Shown: positions 24,367-32,891 of the stretch, in pieces
How positions within the stretch are numbered: the first letter of the stretch is position 1
How the letters are laid out: the number at the start of each line of letters is the position of its first letter
Assembly: GCA_030378035.1 (NCBI GenBank)
Contig: JAUCGI010000030.1
Coordinates: 1 to 40,598, forward strand
DNA length: 40,598 nt
Source of the DNA: Desulfobacterales bacterium HSG2
GTDB lineage: Bacteria > Desulfobacterota > Desulfobacteria > Desulfobacterales > 4be13
Direction of reading: 5' to 3'
The notes under the pieces: generated by a model
Seen by the model: only the letters and a program-made list of their open reading frames with translations
What the model was told of the DNA's origin: nothing
Database searches by the model: none
Program-made: the position numbers and the translations under genes

Positions 24367-24762
24367 TGATTTTCCCACAAGCCGGCTTTTACACTCCGAC
24401 TTCCCCCAAAAAATATTTCAAACTCTGAAAAGTAACCCCATTCGTTTTTGATATGCAAAAAAATTAGCGGCACCTTACATTTGTCACTTTACACTTTGCG
24501 GAACAATTTTGCAAACTGTTCCGAACGACCTGCAAAGTTGTTCCGCAAGTCGGGAAAAGTGCAAACTGCTTTTCAGCTTCCATGAAGAAGATCAGATTAG
24601 CATACTGTAAAGCCAAGAACAAGCAGATTTTGACAATTAATTGCGCTGAAACAGCCATAAAAAAAGAATGGGGAAAGGGAAATGAATAACATTCAGTGAA
24701 AAGCCGGGTTCTGGGAATTCGGCCATGAAAAACCAGTTTTTTCAAAAAAAACTTGGTTTCTC
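24367..24762. other. Gene-free AT-rich spacer with one strong hairpin
   Basis: The only clear structure is 24498-24546, where GCGGAACAATTTTGCA and TGCAAAGTTGTTCCGC pair with one mismatch. A 93-codon minus-strand frame across the region has no ribosome site and odd composition, and I do not accept it. Confidence 0.4.
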
Positions 24763-24790
24763 TTGACTTTCATCAAAAACGATTTATACT
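24763..24790 (+). promoter_or_regulatory. Sigma-70-like promoter and short leader ORF
   Basis: TTGACT (24763-24768), 16 bp, then TATACT (24785-24790). Downstream, GGAGG precedes ATG 24811, which opens a six-codon frame (MNILAI) with a TAA stop at 24829-24831. The promoter points toward the zinc-ribbon gene 360 bp away through a structured leader. Confidence 0.5.
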
Positions 24791-24961
24791 ATCCGAAACA
24801 CCGGAGGATCATGAATATCCTCGCAATTTAACATCATCATATCAACGCCCTTTTATCAGCGGCCATAAAACCGTCAGAATCATAAATAAGCAGTGTTTTC
24901 AACTTTAAAAAAGCAGTTTTTTTTGCAGAAATCAGGTTTCTGCGTCCTTTCCATTAATTCT

Positions 24962-25143
24962 CAGCAGATCTGAAAAGTCCGTTCCCGTCGGATTTGTCAA
25001 TCCGGCGGGAACAGAGGAAAAAGTTTCTGGTCTGCTGACTCTGTCTCTTTCGGACATCAGCCACCCGAAAGGTAATAAGCACCCGGACAAAAAACCGGGT
25101 TTTTGAAAACCCGGTTCCGGCTCGGGTACTTATGTGATGGCTG
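24962..25143 (+). ncRNA. Candidate structured 5-prime leader RNA
   Basis: Two compound stems are visible. Stem 1 pairs CAGCAGA (24962-24968) with TCTGCTG (25031-25037) and encloses a perfect-looking inner hairpin, GTTCCCGTCGGATT / AATCCGGCGGGAAC (24981-25012). Stem 2 pairs CAGCCA (25058) with TGGCTG (25138) and ATAAGCACCCG with CGGGTACTTAT, and encloses AACCGGGTTTT / AAAACCCGGTT. The second stem ends a few bases before ATG 25150 and includes its ribosome-site region. It matches no riboswitch class that I can name. It could be cis-regulatory RNA or an inverted-repeat element. Confidence 0.45.
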
Positions 25144-25149
25144 TGAGGA

Positions 25150-25377
25150 ATGTTCAAATGTGAGATTTGTGAAAAGATTGTCCCGCCTTCCACGCCCGCA
25201 ACTCGTTTGACTGTAAAAACCCGAGAGGCTTGGCATCCGTCAAGAAAAGATGCCAACCGATACAAGGCCGGCCGAAGACTCAGAACGAGCGATGATCAGG
25301 GCGGGGCCGGGAGTCGGATTGTTAAAGAGATCATGGTATGTCCCCGGTGTGCAAAGGAGTATAATCAGCGTAATTAA
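25150..25377 (+). CDS. Small zinc-ribbon-like protein
   Basis: The 75-residue product has two cysteine pairs, CEIC near the N-terminus and CPRC near the C-terminus, bracketing a basic middle (SRKDANRYKAGRR) and a DDQGGAGSRIVKEI segment. This layout recalls small conserved proteins of sulfate reducers, a family recollection that I cannot verify. An in-frame stop directly upstream fixes ATG 25150 as the first start. The function is unknown; zinc binding and possibly nucleic-acid contact are inferred. It is transcribed alone, behind the structured leader, and ends convergent to htpG. Confidence 0.75.
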   Translation: MFKCEICEKIVPPSTPATRLTVKTREAWHPSRKDANRYKAGRRLRTSDDQGGAGSRIVKEIMVCPRCAKEYNQRN

Positions 25378-25395
25378 TCAAGTCTGATTGATCCG

Positions 25396-25426
25396 GACTT
25401 CCGGAGTTTTTAAAACTTCGGAAGTC
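25396..25426 (+). terminator. Terminator hairpin after the zinc-ribbon gene
   Basis: The near-palindrome GACTTCCGGAGTTTT...AAAACTTCGGAAGTC forms a strong stem with internal U/A runs, 20 bp after the stop. It can also act on the opposite strand. Confidence 0.6.
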
Positions 25427-25445
25427 TTCATTAATTAATCAGTAA

Positions 25446-25476
25446 GACTTCGGGAGTTTTGAAAACTCCTGAAGCC
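25446..25476 (-). terminator. Terminator hairpin after htpG
   Basis: GACTTCGGGAGTTTT...AAAACTCCTGAAGCC is a second, related stem, 12 bp beyond the htpG stop. It is similar in sequence to the hairpin at 25396-25426, so the pair insulates the two convergent genes. Confidence 0.6.
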
Positions 25477-25487
25477 CTTAAACTTTC

Positions 25488-27413
25488 CTATAGCGCGCCG
25501 GACATCAGCTCCCCGACCATTTTGCTGAACCGCGCCGGGTTTTCCACTTTGCCGCCCTCGCTGATAATCGCCATATCGAGCAGCAGGTTGCTGTAATCCT
25601 TCAACATCTCATTATCCTTGTCCTCTTCAAACAAGGTTTTTATTTTGCCGAGGGCCGGATGATTCACGTTCAGTTCCAGCACCCGTTTCGCGCCGACAGT
25701 TTCCTGACCGGAGGATTTGAGGAGTTTCTCCATATACGCGCTCATGTCATGCGTGTCTCCTGACAGACAGGATAACGAATCCCTGAGCCGGCTGGAGGGC
25801 TTCACCTCTTTGATCTTATCTTCCAAGCTGGTTTGGATATACTTGAACAGATCGGTATATTCATCCTTCTTCTTATCATCCACCTTATCCAGTTCCAGGT
25901 CACCCTTTTCCGCGCTCTTCAGTTTCTTTTCCTTATATTCCGTCAGAGACATGGTGACCCACTCATCCACCGGATCGGTCATCAGCAGGACTTCATAGTC
26001 CTTATCCTTCAACTGCTCTATATGAGGGCTGTTGATTAAGGCGGAAAGGCTGTCGCCGGTGATATAATAAATCTCCTTCTGATCCGACTTCATATTGTCA
26101 ACATATTCTTGCAGGGAGATCAGCTTGTCATCAGATTTGGTGGTTTTGTACCGGACCAGATCTGCGATTTTGTCTTTGTTTTCCCAGTCAACATGAACCC
26201 CCTCCTTGATCACCGCGCCGAATTCATTGTAAAATTTTTCATACTCCTCTTTTTCCATGCCGGCAAGCAGGTCCAGAATCTTCTTGACAATGTTTTTGTG
26301 GATATTCTTCACAAGACGGTCCTGCTGAAGAATTTCACGGCTGATATTCAGGTTCAGATCCGGCGCGTCCACAACCCCTTTCACAAACCGGAGATATTCC
26401 GGCAGGAGTTCCTTGCAGTCTTCCATGATAAAAACGCGTTTGCAGTACAACTGAATTCCATGCTTGCGCTCCTGATGAAACAGGTCAAAGGGTGCCTTTG
26501 AGGGAAGATACAGGAGCATGCTGTATTCGGTCGTCCCCTCAAGCTTGAGGTGAATATGAGTCAGGGGATCGTTCCAGTCATGGCTGATGTGTTTGTAGAA
26601 TTCATTATACTCATCATCGGAAACCTCTTTTTTATCCCTGGCCCATATGGCCTTCATGGAGTTGAGAGTCTCTTCTTTTTCAACCTTTCGGGTGGTGGCC
26701 ACCGGTTTGTTGTCTTTGTCAAGAATCTGCTCTTTTTCAGGGATCTGCTCATCCTTTTCCACATCCATCAGGATGGGATAAGCCACAAAATCCGAATGTT
26801 TTTTCACAATGCTGCGGATGGTCCATTCTTCGGTAAAATCCTGCTCGCCGTCTTCCGGCTTTTTCAAGTTGAGGATGACGGTCGTACCGCGGGAATCCTT
26901 TGTGGTTTCTTCAATGTCAAACGATCCGTCCCCTGTGGATTCCCATCGAGTCGCTGTTGCTTCCGGGCCCGCGGGTTTGGTAATCAGGGTCACTTTTTCA
27001 GCCACAATAAACGAGCTGTAAAATCCCACTCCGAACTGGCCGATCAGCTCCGGCGTCAGCAGTTCCTGGCTCTTGGATTTTTCCAGTGCGTCCATAAACG
27101 CGGATGTGCCGCTTTTGGCGATGGTCCCGATGTTTTCCATCACTTCATCATAAGTCATGCCGATGCCGTTATCGGAAACTTCAAGGGTGTTGTTCTCTTT
27201 GTCAGCAGTGATTTTGATCCTGAATTCCGTATCCTCCCCCAGAATTTCAGGCTCTGTCTGTGACTTGAAGCGAAGTTTGTCAATGGCGTCAGAAGCGTTG
27301 GAAATCAGCTCCCTCAGAAATATTTCCTTGTTGGAGTACAGGGAGTTGATAATCAGATTTAGCAGTTGCTGAACTTCGGTTTTAAACTGGTGAGTCTCTT
27401 TTTTTCCTTCCAT
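25488..27413 (-). CDS. htpG: Molecular chaperone HtpG (Hsp90)
   Basis: The 641-residue cytosolic ATP-dependent chaperone is near the usual family length. The N-terminal GHKL ATPase carries [25 protein letters not shown] and [14 protein letters not shown]. The middle domain has the Arg-bearing SREILQQ loop, and a C-terminal dimerisation domain completes the protein. ATG 27413 is preceded by AAGGGG. A sigma-32-like promoter lies about 110 bp upstream, which fits heat-shock control. It forms a single-gene unit with its own terminator. Confidence 0.97.
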   Translation of the reverse strand: MEGKKETHQFKTEVQQLLNLIINSLYSNKEIFLRELISNASDAIDKLRFKSQTEPEILGEDTEFRIKITADKENNTLEVSDNGIGMTYDEVMENIGTIAKSGTSAFMDALEKSKSQELLTPELIGQFGVGFYSSFIVAEKVTLITKPAGPEATATRWESTGDGSFDIEETTKDSRGTTVILNLKKPEDGEQDFTEEWTIRSIVKKHSDFVAYPILMDVEKDEQIPEKEQILDKDNKPVATTRKVEKEETLNSMKAIWARDKKEVSDDEYNEFYKHISHDWNDPLTHIHLKLEGTTEYSMLLYLPSKAPFDLFHQERKHGIQLYCKRVFIMEDCKELLPEYLRFVKGVVDAPDLNLNISREILQQDRLVKNIHKNIVKKILDLLAGMEKEEYEKFYNEFGAVIKEGVHVDWENKDKIADLVRYKTTKSDDKLISLQEYVDNMKSDQKEIYYITGDSLSALINSPHIEQLKDKDYEVLLMTDPVDEWVTMSLTEYKEKKLKSAEKGDLELDKVDDKKKDEYTDLFKYIQTSLEDKIKEVKPSSRLRDSLSCLSGDTHDMSAYMEKLLKSSGQETVGAKRVLELNVNHPALGKIKTLFEEDKDNEMLKDYSNLLLDMAIISEGGKVENPARFSKMVGELMSGAL

Positions 27414-27522
27414 AATAGCCCCTTTTCATAGATTTTAGGATATGACTGATCGCTATATGCATATATGCAAAAATCATACCAAAAAATCAGAATGTAATCA
27501 CTAAACTTGTTTAATGAAAATA

Positions 27523-27548
27523 ATGGGGGTTATTTTGAAATTGTCAAG
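27523..27548 (-). promoter_or_regulatory. Sigma-32 (heat-shock) type promoter for htpG
   Basis: On the minus strand, CTTGAC (27548-27543) is followed by 14 bp and then CCCCAT (27528-27523). This agrees with the known RpoH pattern CTTGAA-N13-15-CCCCAT. The implied 5-prime untranslated region is about 100 nt. Confidence 0.65.
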
Positions 27549-27619
27549 CTTCTCATAGCCAATTTTCTTTGCTTGAAAGAGACAATGTTTGATATCCTTC
27601 ATTTACGCGATGTGCAATT

Positions 27620-27893
27620 TTTAAACACAGAGGGCGCGTTTTAAACACAGAGGGCGCGGAGACAGGCGCGGAGACTCTGTGGTTTGAAAAAGTTACACAT
27701 GACGTTCATTTGTCAGTTTACACTTCCGGGGTTAAGGCCGGAAACCGTTAACCGTTAACCCTTAACCCTTTTTAAACACAGAGGGCGCGGAGACAGGCAC
27801 GGAGTTCCGCGGAGACTCTGTGTTCAGTTTACACTTCCGGAGTTAAGGCCGGAAACCCTTAACCCTTAACCCTTAACCCTTTTAACCTTCCCA
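27620..27893. repeat. Composite repeat region between nfo and htpG
   Basis: ACACAGAGGGCGCGG occurs three times from about 27622 (two extended by AGACAGG). CAGTTTACACTTCCGG followed by GTTAAGGCCGGAAACC occurs twice (near 27713 and 27824). Each of these ends in CCCTTAA heptamers. The last heptamer array runs into the nfo gene and supplies its final codons. Confidence 0.8.
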
Positions 27894-28743
27894 AATTCAG
27901 ACTGTCCCAGTCTTTTCCGTCCTTTCCTTTGGGAGTTTCAATAATTTTGGGAATATTGTGAAGTCTCGCGTCGTTCATCAGACATTCAAATGCGCGGACG
28001 CCGATCTCCCCCTCGCCGATATGTTCGTGCCGGTCAACTCTGGAGCCCAGGCCTTTTTTGGAGTCGTTCAGATGGATAAGGCAGAGATGCTCAATGCCGA
28101 TGACCGAATTGAACGTATCCATTGTCCGGAGGTATGCTTCTTCTGTTCTGATGTCATAACCGGCCGCAAAAATATGGCAGGTATCCAGACAGATTCCGAT
28201 TCGGTCTTTATTGCCGATGCGGTCCATGATGGTTGCCAGTTGCTCAAAGGTGTGGCCGATACCGGTCCCCTGACCTGCTGTGGATTCAAGCAGAAGGCGG
28301 GGATACATTTCGGGAGTTTCGGCAAATATCCCGTTAATCGCCTCCGCAATGCGGCGGATACCCTCCTTTTCCCCTTTTCCCATGTGAGAGCCGGGGTGAA
28401 GCACAATGTACGGTATTCTGAGCGCCGAAGATCTGACGATCTCCTGCTTTAGCGCTTGGCATGATATGCCGTACTTCTTCTTATCGGACGTGGCAATATT
28501 GATCAGATAAGAGGTGTGTGAGGCGATTTCAGTGATACCGGTCTCTTCCCTTGCCTTGTCAAAAGAAGCGACTTCCATCGCAGAGAAAGATCGCTCTTTC
28601 CATGTCTGGGAATTTTTGGTAAACATCTGAAGCGCGGTGCACTGATACGCTTTTGCGTTGTATAACGCCTGATGCGGGCCTTTTGCTATGGAAAAGTGGG
28701 CACCGAGCAGGCACTTGTGACCGGAATGATTTTGTGGATTCAT
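27859..28743 (-). CDS. nfo: Endonuclease IV (AP endonuclease)
   Basis: The 294-residue TIM-barrel enzyme cuts abasic sites in base-excision repair. Zinc-ligand segments are all present: ASHTSYLINIA, LHPGSH, LLESTAG, CLDTCHIFAAGYD and HLNDSKKGLGSRVDRHEHIGEG. The start MNPQNHSGHKCLLGAHFSIAKG is slightly longer than typical. The C-terminal LKGLRVKG is encoded by a heptamer array that also provides the stop, and the final RVKG is identical to the ThiF-like C-terminus for the same reason. A hexamer array directly precedes the gene. Confidence 0.96.
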   Translation of the reverse strand: MNPQNHSGHKCLLGAHFSIAKGPHQALYNAKAYQCTALQMFTKNSQTWKERSFSAMEVASFDKAREETGITEIASHTSYLINIATSDKKKYGISCQALKQEIVRSSALRIPYIVLHPGSHMGKGEKEGIRRIAEAINGIFAETPEMYPRLLLESTAGQGTGIGHTFEQLATIMDRIGNKDRIGICLDTCHIFAAGYDIRTEEAYLRTMDTFNSVIGIEHLCLIHLNDSKKGLGSRVDRHEHIGEGEIGVRAFECLMNDARLHNIPKIIETPKGKDGKDWDSLNLGRLKGLRVKG

Positions 28744-28757
28744 TGTATAACCTGGTT

Positions 28758-28894
28758 TCTCTTTCTCTTAATCTTAATCTTGCTCTTGCTCTTAATCTTG
28801 CTCTTGCCCCTGCTTCGCTCTCACCTATTAAGAGCAAGATTAAGAGCAAGATTAAGATTAAGATTAAGAGCAAGATTAAGAGCAAGAGCAAGAG
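28758..28894. repeat. Palindromic TCTTGC/TCTTAA hexamer array
   Basis: The left arm of TCTTAA and TCTTGC units is followed by a GC spacer (CCCCTGCTTCGCTCTCACC) and a right arm of AAGAGC/AAGATT units. It begins about 15 bp upstream of the nfo start and ends 2 bp from the stop codon of the HlyD-like gene. The array thus fills the whole junction. Confidence 0.9.
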
Positions 28895-28896
28895 GG

Positions 28897-29901
28897 CTAT
28901 TTTGAAGAGAGCTCCATCCCCGGCGAAAGCCGCTCATCTTCAGCAATAATAAGAGCGTTGCCGGATTCGCCCAGCACCATGACATTGATGGTTTCTCCTG
29001 CTTCCTTAATGGTTACTCTGGGGTTGTCATAGCGATTGATCACAGCGGATCTGGGAACAAGAAGCCCCTCTGTTTCTATCTCAATGGGCAGGGAGAAACG
29101 AAGCCCTCCCCGTTTTTCCCCCTCATAGTTGATCAATCCAGCTTCTATGCTTAATTTCCTTGTCTTTTCATTGAACTCGGGATTTATCCAGTTAATGGAC
29201 GCCTTTGCCGATTTCCCCTCGACCTGGACATCAAATTCGGCAGGAAGTCTCTTCAAAGCTGCAAGTTCTTCACTAACTACGGAAAGCGGTACCACCAGGT
29301 TCTGATAGTCCGCGGCTTCGGCCAGGGGCGTATTCGGACTGACGATCTCACCCCGCTCGATATTCTTTTTCACCACGATCCAGCCTTGGGGCGCATATAT
29401 ATTGTGCCGGCGTTTGCGCTCTTTAAGCTCTTTTAACGCAGTTTCCAAAACTGCTTTTTCGACACCCAGCGACCGGGCTTCAAATTTTGCCTGATTCAGA
29501 TCCTCTTCAGCAGCGTCCCGTCTGACCTCTGTTACCCTGTCACCCTTATGCAGTTTGTCAATTCTTTTAAATTCTTTTTTAAGGTGGGCCACGCGGGAAT
29601 TCATTTTTTGTTGCGCGATTTTCAGTTTTTTAACGGACTGGCGCGTACTTTCGATTTGAAAATTGATAAAGGTGGGGTCTATTTCAAAAAACGGTTTTTC
29701 AGCAATGACCTGACCGACATCATAGTTGACGCGAAGCACCTTCCCTGAAACTTCCGATGACACAGTGACAGTGGTCTTGCTTCGGGTGTAGCCAGTCAGG
29801 GTGATCGTTTTCCTGGCTTTCTGAATGACAAGTTTCTCCTGAGCGAAGCAGGGAGGCGAAGACAAAAATAAAAGCGTTGCAAAGAGCAGGACCAGTCTCA
29901 T
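28897..29901 (-). CDS. HlyD-like periplasmic efflux adaptor
   Basis: The 334-residue product has a signal peptide (1-20, ending CFA). A lipoyl half follows (SSEVSGKVLRVNYDVGQVIAEKP), then a coiled-coil hairpin (about 80-165, rich in Lys/Glu), the second lipoyl half (IYAPQGWIVVKKNIERGEIV), and beta-barrel and membrane-proximal segments. This is the membrane-fusion-protein layout of tripartite pumps. No RND, ABC or MFS transporter and no outer-membrane channel is adjacent, so the partner is unknown. AAGGAGA supports ATG 29901. Confidence 0.88.
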   Translation of the reverse strand: MRLVLLFATLLFLSSPPCFAQEKLVIQKARKTITLTGYTRSKTTVTVSSEVSGKVLRVNYDVGQVIAEKPFFEIDPTFINFQIESTRQSVKKLKIAQQKMNSRVAHLKKEFKRIDKLHKGDRVTEVRRDAAEEDLNQAKFEARSLGVEKAVLETALKELKERKRRHNIYAPQGWIVVKKNIERGEIVSPNTPLAEAADYQNLVVPLSVVSEELAALKRLPAEFDVQVEGKSAKASINWINPEFNEKTRKLSIEAGLINYEGEKRGGLRFSLPIEIETEGLLVPRSAVINRYDNPRVTIKEAGETINVMVLGESGNALIIAEDERLSPGMELSSK

Positions 29902-29945
29902 GGGAATTCTCCTTTTCGGACGACAAGGTTAATAAGGAATCAGGT

Positions 29946-30024
29946 CCAAACAACTTTCCCGTTTGGATGAACAGACTGTGCGCCCGCATTGGCAGGTGGC
30001 AGATGAAATGGGCAAGTTGTTTGG
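29946..30024. repeat. Inverted repeat upstream of the HlyD-like gene
   Basis: CCAAACAACTTTCCC (29946-29960) and GGGCAAGTTGTTTGG (30010-30024) are inverted copies with one mismatch, and weaker pairing continues outward. No clear target duplication was found. It may be a short element or a regulatory hairpin. Confidence 0.55.
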
Positions 30025-30170
30025 TCGCCGTTCCTAAGATAGTAAAGTTTTATTAAGGGCCTGATCTGCAAAGAAGCCGAAGAAATGATATAACGACTGA
30101 ATCCGAGCGACAAACCCTCTGCTCTCGGAGGTCAGACACCGATGAAGGTGATTTCAGGACAGAAAAATCA

Positions 30171-30535
30171 TAGTACGGCAACTTGGAAATTTGTCCCTTT
30201 ACCATTTTCATCACCGAGTGAAAAAAATTTGGCATCCTTGATTTGTCGGTTTACACTTTCGGGTGTCAGGTGAACTCTTTTTTTGTTCCCCTGTGCCTCT
30301 GCTTTTATGATGCCAAAAATTTTACCATGAAAATACATTTTCATCACCGGGGTGAAAAAAATTTTGCCATGAAATACATTTTCATCACCGGGTGAAAAAA
30401 ATTTCTTATGCTGATACAGCAACTTGGAAATTTGTCCCCTTTACCATGAAAATACATTTTCATCACCGGGTGAAAAAAATTTCATGGAAGTTCTTATAAT
30501 GGAAAAGGGAGACGAATTTACAAGTTGCTGTACTA
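30171..30535. repeat. Compound palindromic repeat block
   Basis: The block is bounded by TAGTACGGCAACTTGG and the inverse CAAGTTGCTGTACTA. Inside are four copies of a unit built from two palindromes, ATGAAAATACATTTTCAT (shortened in two of the copies) and TTTCATCACCGGGTGAAA, plus an internal second copy of the left end at about 30413. It may be tandem insertions of one element. No matching target duplication was seen. Confidence 0.75.
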
Positions 30536-30548
30536 GCCTGGCTGAAAT

Positions 30549-30872
30549 CTACATTTGCCCAACAATATCCTCGGCTTGGCTCCCTAATTGTTCAATGCTT
30601 TCTTCGGGGGTATCTTCCGGGGGGATATAATTCCCTTCGTCGTCCAGCAATACAGAAAGTGAGAGCAGAACTTCAAACTCCATTTTATAAACGACCCGGT
30701 TATTGTGGATAACAATTTCCCCCTGGTTGACCTCAATATCGTCGCTTATTTCCAGATTGTGCTGATCTTCAAGAATCTGTTTGATTTCTCCCAGGCTGAG
30801 GGCTTTTTTAACATTATCGATTAAATCTTTTTTTGCTTTTTCAATGGCTTCCGCGCTTGCAACTTTTGTCAT
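30549..30872 (-). CDS. Small acidic hypothetical protein
   Basis: The 107-residue product has a strong AAGGAGGAG upstream of ATG 30872, so it is a real gene. The N-terminal third is helical (ASAEAIEKAKKDLIDNVKKAL). The middle has alternating hydrophobic residues suggesting beta strands (EVNQGEIVIHNNRVVYKMEFEV). The acidic tail (PPEDTPEESIEQL) is low complexity. I recognise no family. It lies between the compound repeat block and the ParA gene on the same strand, 228 bp from the ParA stop, so co-transcription is possible but unproved. Confidence 0.75.
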   Translation of the reverse strand: MTKVASAEAIEKAKKDLIDNVKKALSLGEIKQILEDQHNLEISDDIEVNQGEIVIHNNRVVYKMEFEVLLSLSVLLDDEGNYIPPEDTPEESIEQLGSQAEDIVGQM

Positions 30873-30900
30873 TTTTAACTCCTCCTTAAATTGAGTTTTG

Positions 30901-31100
30901 ATAGGTCCCCTGTATTACAGGGACGGGTGTTTCCGTCATTCCCGCATAAGTCACGCTACCGAGACTTCCCAAGTTCTGAAATCTGAGTTTTAAAAACTTC
31001 GGAGATGCTGAAATCCGATCAGCCGGCTTTCAGATGTTAGCTTCCAGACTGTGGGCACAGGCACAGCTTCTCAGCGCTCTGCCCCTCTGGCCTCTGCCCT
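30901..31100. other. Spacer between ParA and the small acidic gene
   Basis: It contains the hairpin GTCCCCTGTATTACAGGGAC (30905-30924), which could terminate ParA transcription, and TTTTAAAAACTTCGGAG near 30990, related to the terminator hairpins after htpG. Nothing else is supported. Confidence 0.35.
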
Positions 31101-31883
31101 TTAATTATTGCTTTCATATCTGGCTATTCGCACCATGATTTCCCGAGCCACTTTGATATAACTCCGCGCGCCGACCGACTCATCGTCCAAGACCAGCAGC
31201 GGCTTTCCAACGCTTGAGGCTTCCCTTAACTGAACGCTTCGGGGAATAATCGTTTTAAACACAATCTTTTTCAAATGCCTCCGGGCATTGTCAGCAATCT
31301 GCTGGGAAACCTTTTCTCCCATGTCATACATGGTCAGGAGAACGCCTGCCAGTTTGAGGTCGGGATTCAGCCTTTTCTTTATAAGACGGGCAAAACGCAG
31401 GAGCTGAACAAGGGATTCATACGCTAAAAACTCACATTGGAGGGGAATCAGCATCCTGTCAGCAGCGGTCATGGCATTAATGGAAGTCAGATTCAGTGAC
31501 GGGGGCGTGTCAATGATGATGTAGTCATAGCGTTTTTTGATATCAGCAAGAAGGTTGCGCAACACCTTTTCTTTACCCGGCTTTGACATGAGTTCCAGTT
31601 CAGCTCGTAAAAATTCACCGCGCACAGGAATCACCTTCAGGAATTCAAGATCAGTGTCAAGAACGGTTTCTTCCAGTGGAACCTTTCCTGCCAAAGCATC
31701 ATAGAATGTCCGACCGATCCTTTTTTTGTTGACCCCGACACCCGTTGTCGCGCTTCCCTGGGGATCACAGTCGATCAGCAGGGTTTTTTTCCCGACCCAG
31801 GCAAATGCCGCAGAAAGATTAACAGCGGTGGTCGTCTTCCCCACACCGCCCTTCAGACTGGTTATACAGATAATATATCCCAT
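31101..31883 (-). CDS. ParA/Soj-family ATPase (orphan)
   Basis: The 260-residue product has the deviant Walker A loop KGGVGKTT (11-18) with the signature lysine, DCDPQGSATTGVG as switch I, and IIIDTPPSLN as Walker B. These features place it among ParA-type ATPases that position DNA or large protein complexes by cycling on the nucleoid. No ParB follows, whereas a chromosomal parAB pair would normally be adjacent. It may serve another cargo or be a plasmid remnant like the Rep_3 gene. Its upstream region is shared with the divergent IS607-type recombinase. Confidence 0.92.
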   Translation of the reverse strand: MGYIICITSLKGGVGKTTTAVNLSAAFAWVGKKTLLIDCDPQGSATTGVGVNKKRIGRTFYDALAGKVPLEETVLDTDLEFLKVIPVRGEFLRAELELMSKPGKEKVLRNLLADIKKRYDYIIIDTPPSLNLTSINAMTAADRMLIPLQCEFLAYESLVQLLRFARLIKKRLNPDLKLAGVLLTMYDMGEKVSQQIADNARRHLKKIVFKTIIPRSVQLREASSVGKPLLVLDDESVGARSYIKVAREIMVRIARYESNN

Positions 31884-32051
31884 ATTTTCAATGATTTACC
31901 AAGAAATTTAAGTCCCAATCAAAATTAGTATAATCGAAACAGCTTTGGGTGTCAATGGAAATCAATATTCTACCCGTCATGATAAATAAAAATATCAAAA
32001 ACCATAAAAAAGATATTTGATTTTTCATAAAAGATATTTATATTTCATCTT
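31884..32051. promoter_or_regulatory. Divergent AT-rich promoter region
   Basis: The gap between ParA (minus) and the recombinase (plus) contains TATAAT near 31930 and several AAAGATATTT-type repeats before 32052. No defined operator could be resolved. Confidence 0.3.
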
Positions 32052-32657
32052 ATGAAAGCTCAGGAAGTTTTAAAAATATTGAGGATAACAAGACCCACAC
32101 TGACCAAATATGTCAAAGAGGGTAAAATAAAGGCAGTTAAAAAACCCAACGGTTTTTACGAATATGATGAACATTCCGTTTATACTTTTTTTAACAAGGA
32201 TGTTCAGTTAAAAACGATTATTTATGCCAGAGTTTCAACATCAAAACAAAAGACGGACTTGTCAGATCAGATTGAACTTCTGAAAACATTCTGCATTCAG
32301 AACGGCTGGAAAATAAGCGCCGTATATCAGGATATTGCAAACGGCGTATCCTTTGAAAAACGATCTGATTTTTTTAAAATGCTTGACGACATTCTTGATT
32401 ATAAAATTGAGAGAGTCGTTATCACTTACAAAGACAGATTGAGCAGAGTGGGGTTTGAATTATTTTATCACCTGTTTAGGAAATTCGGAGCTGAGATTGT
32501 GGTCCTTTCGGAAGTCGGTTCTGAAAAACTGGATTCACAGGAAATATTTGAGGAAATCGTTTCACTGTTACACTGTTACAGCATGAAACTTTACAGCAAA
32601 CATCGGGAAAAAAACATTGAGGAACTTTGCAGACCAATCAAAAACCGGGTTTTTTGA
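32052..32657 (+). CDS. IS607-type serine recombinase (TnpA-like), no TnpB
   Basis: The 201-residue product has an N-terminal MerR-like helix-turn-helix (VLKILRITRPTLTKYVKEGKIKA) followed by a serine-recombinase domain with the nucleophile Ser62 in YARVSTSKQ and the conserved DRLSRVGFELF. This order is typical of IS607 TnpA. The usual downstream tnpB is absent; a heptamer array starts about 10 bp after the stop instead. It is either a remnant of an IS607 element or a free-standing recombinase. The base composition is more AT-rich than its neighbours, consistent with transfer. Confidence 0.9.
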   Translation: MKAQEVLKILRITRPTLTKYVKEGKIKAVKKPNGFYEYDEHSVYTFFNKDVQLKTIIYARVSTSKQKTDLSDQIELLKTFCIQNGWKISAVYQDIANGVSFEKRSDFFKMLDDILDYKIERVVITYKDRLSRVGFELFYHLFRKFGAEIVVLSEVGSEKLDSQEIFEEIVSLLHCYSMKLYSKHREKNIEELCRPIKNRVF

Positions 32658-32667
32658 AAAAACCAAA

Positions 32668-32822
32668 TATCAAACATCAGACATCAAACATCAGACATCG
32701 GGCATCAAACATCAAACATCAAACATCGGGCATCAAACATCAGACATCAGACATCAAACATCAGACATCAAACATCAAACATCAAGCATCAAGCATCAAG
32801 CATCAAACATCAAACATCAAAT
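32668..32822. repeat. ATCAAAC heptamer array
   Basis: About 22 heptamers (ATCAAAC, ATCAGAC, ATCAAGC, ATCGGGC) stand in one orientation, without an inverse arm. The array starts just after the recombinase stop and ends at the point where homology of the next gene begins. The same heptamer family makes the 37122-37433 array. Confidence 0.93.
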
Positions 32823-32891
32823 AGCACCTTTTTCAATGGCCGCATTCAGGTAAAACAGAATCCGTCCGGGTACCGCTTTTCCATTGATGCA

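Noticed and set aside
24464-24745. 93-codon minus-strand ORF
   Set aside because: No ribosome site, covers a hairpin, no recognisable protein features.
25057-25143. Cyclic-di-GMP (GEMM) riboswitch in the zinc-ribbon leader
   Set aside because: The conserved GEMM core sequence could not be found; only generic stems are present.
31101-31883. Complete parAB partition locus
   Set aside because: No ParB gene or parS-like site adjacent; ParA stands alone.
32668-32822. CRISPR-like regular repeats
   Set aside because: Units are 7 bp with no unique spacers and no cas genes nearby; it is a heptamer microsatellite.
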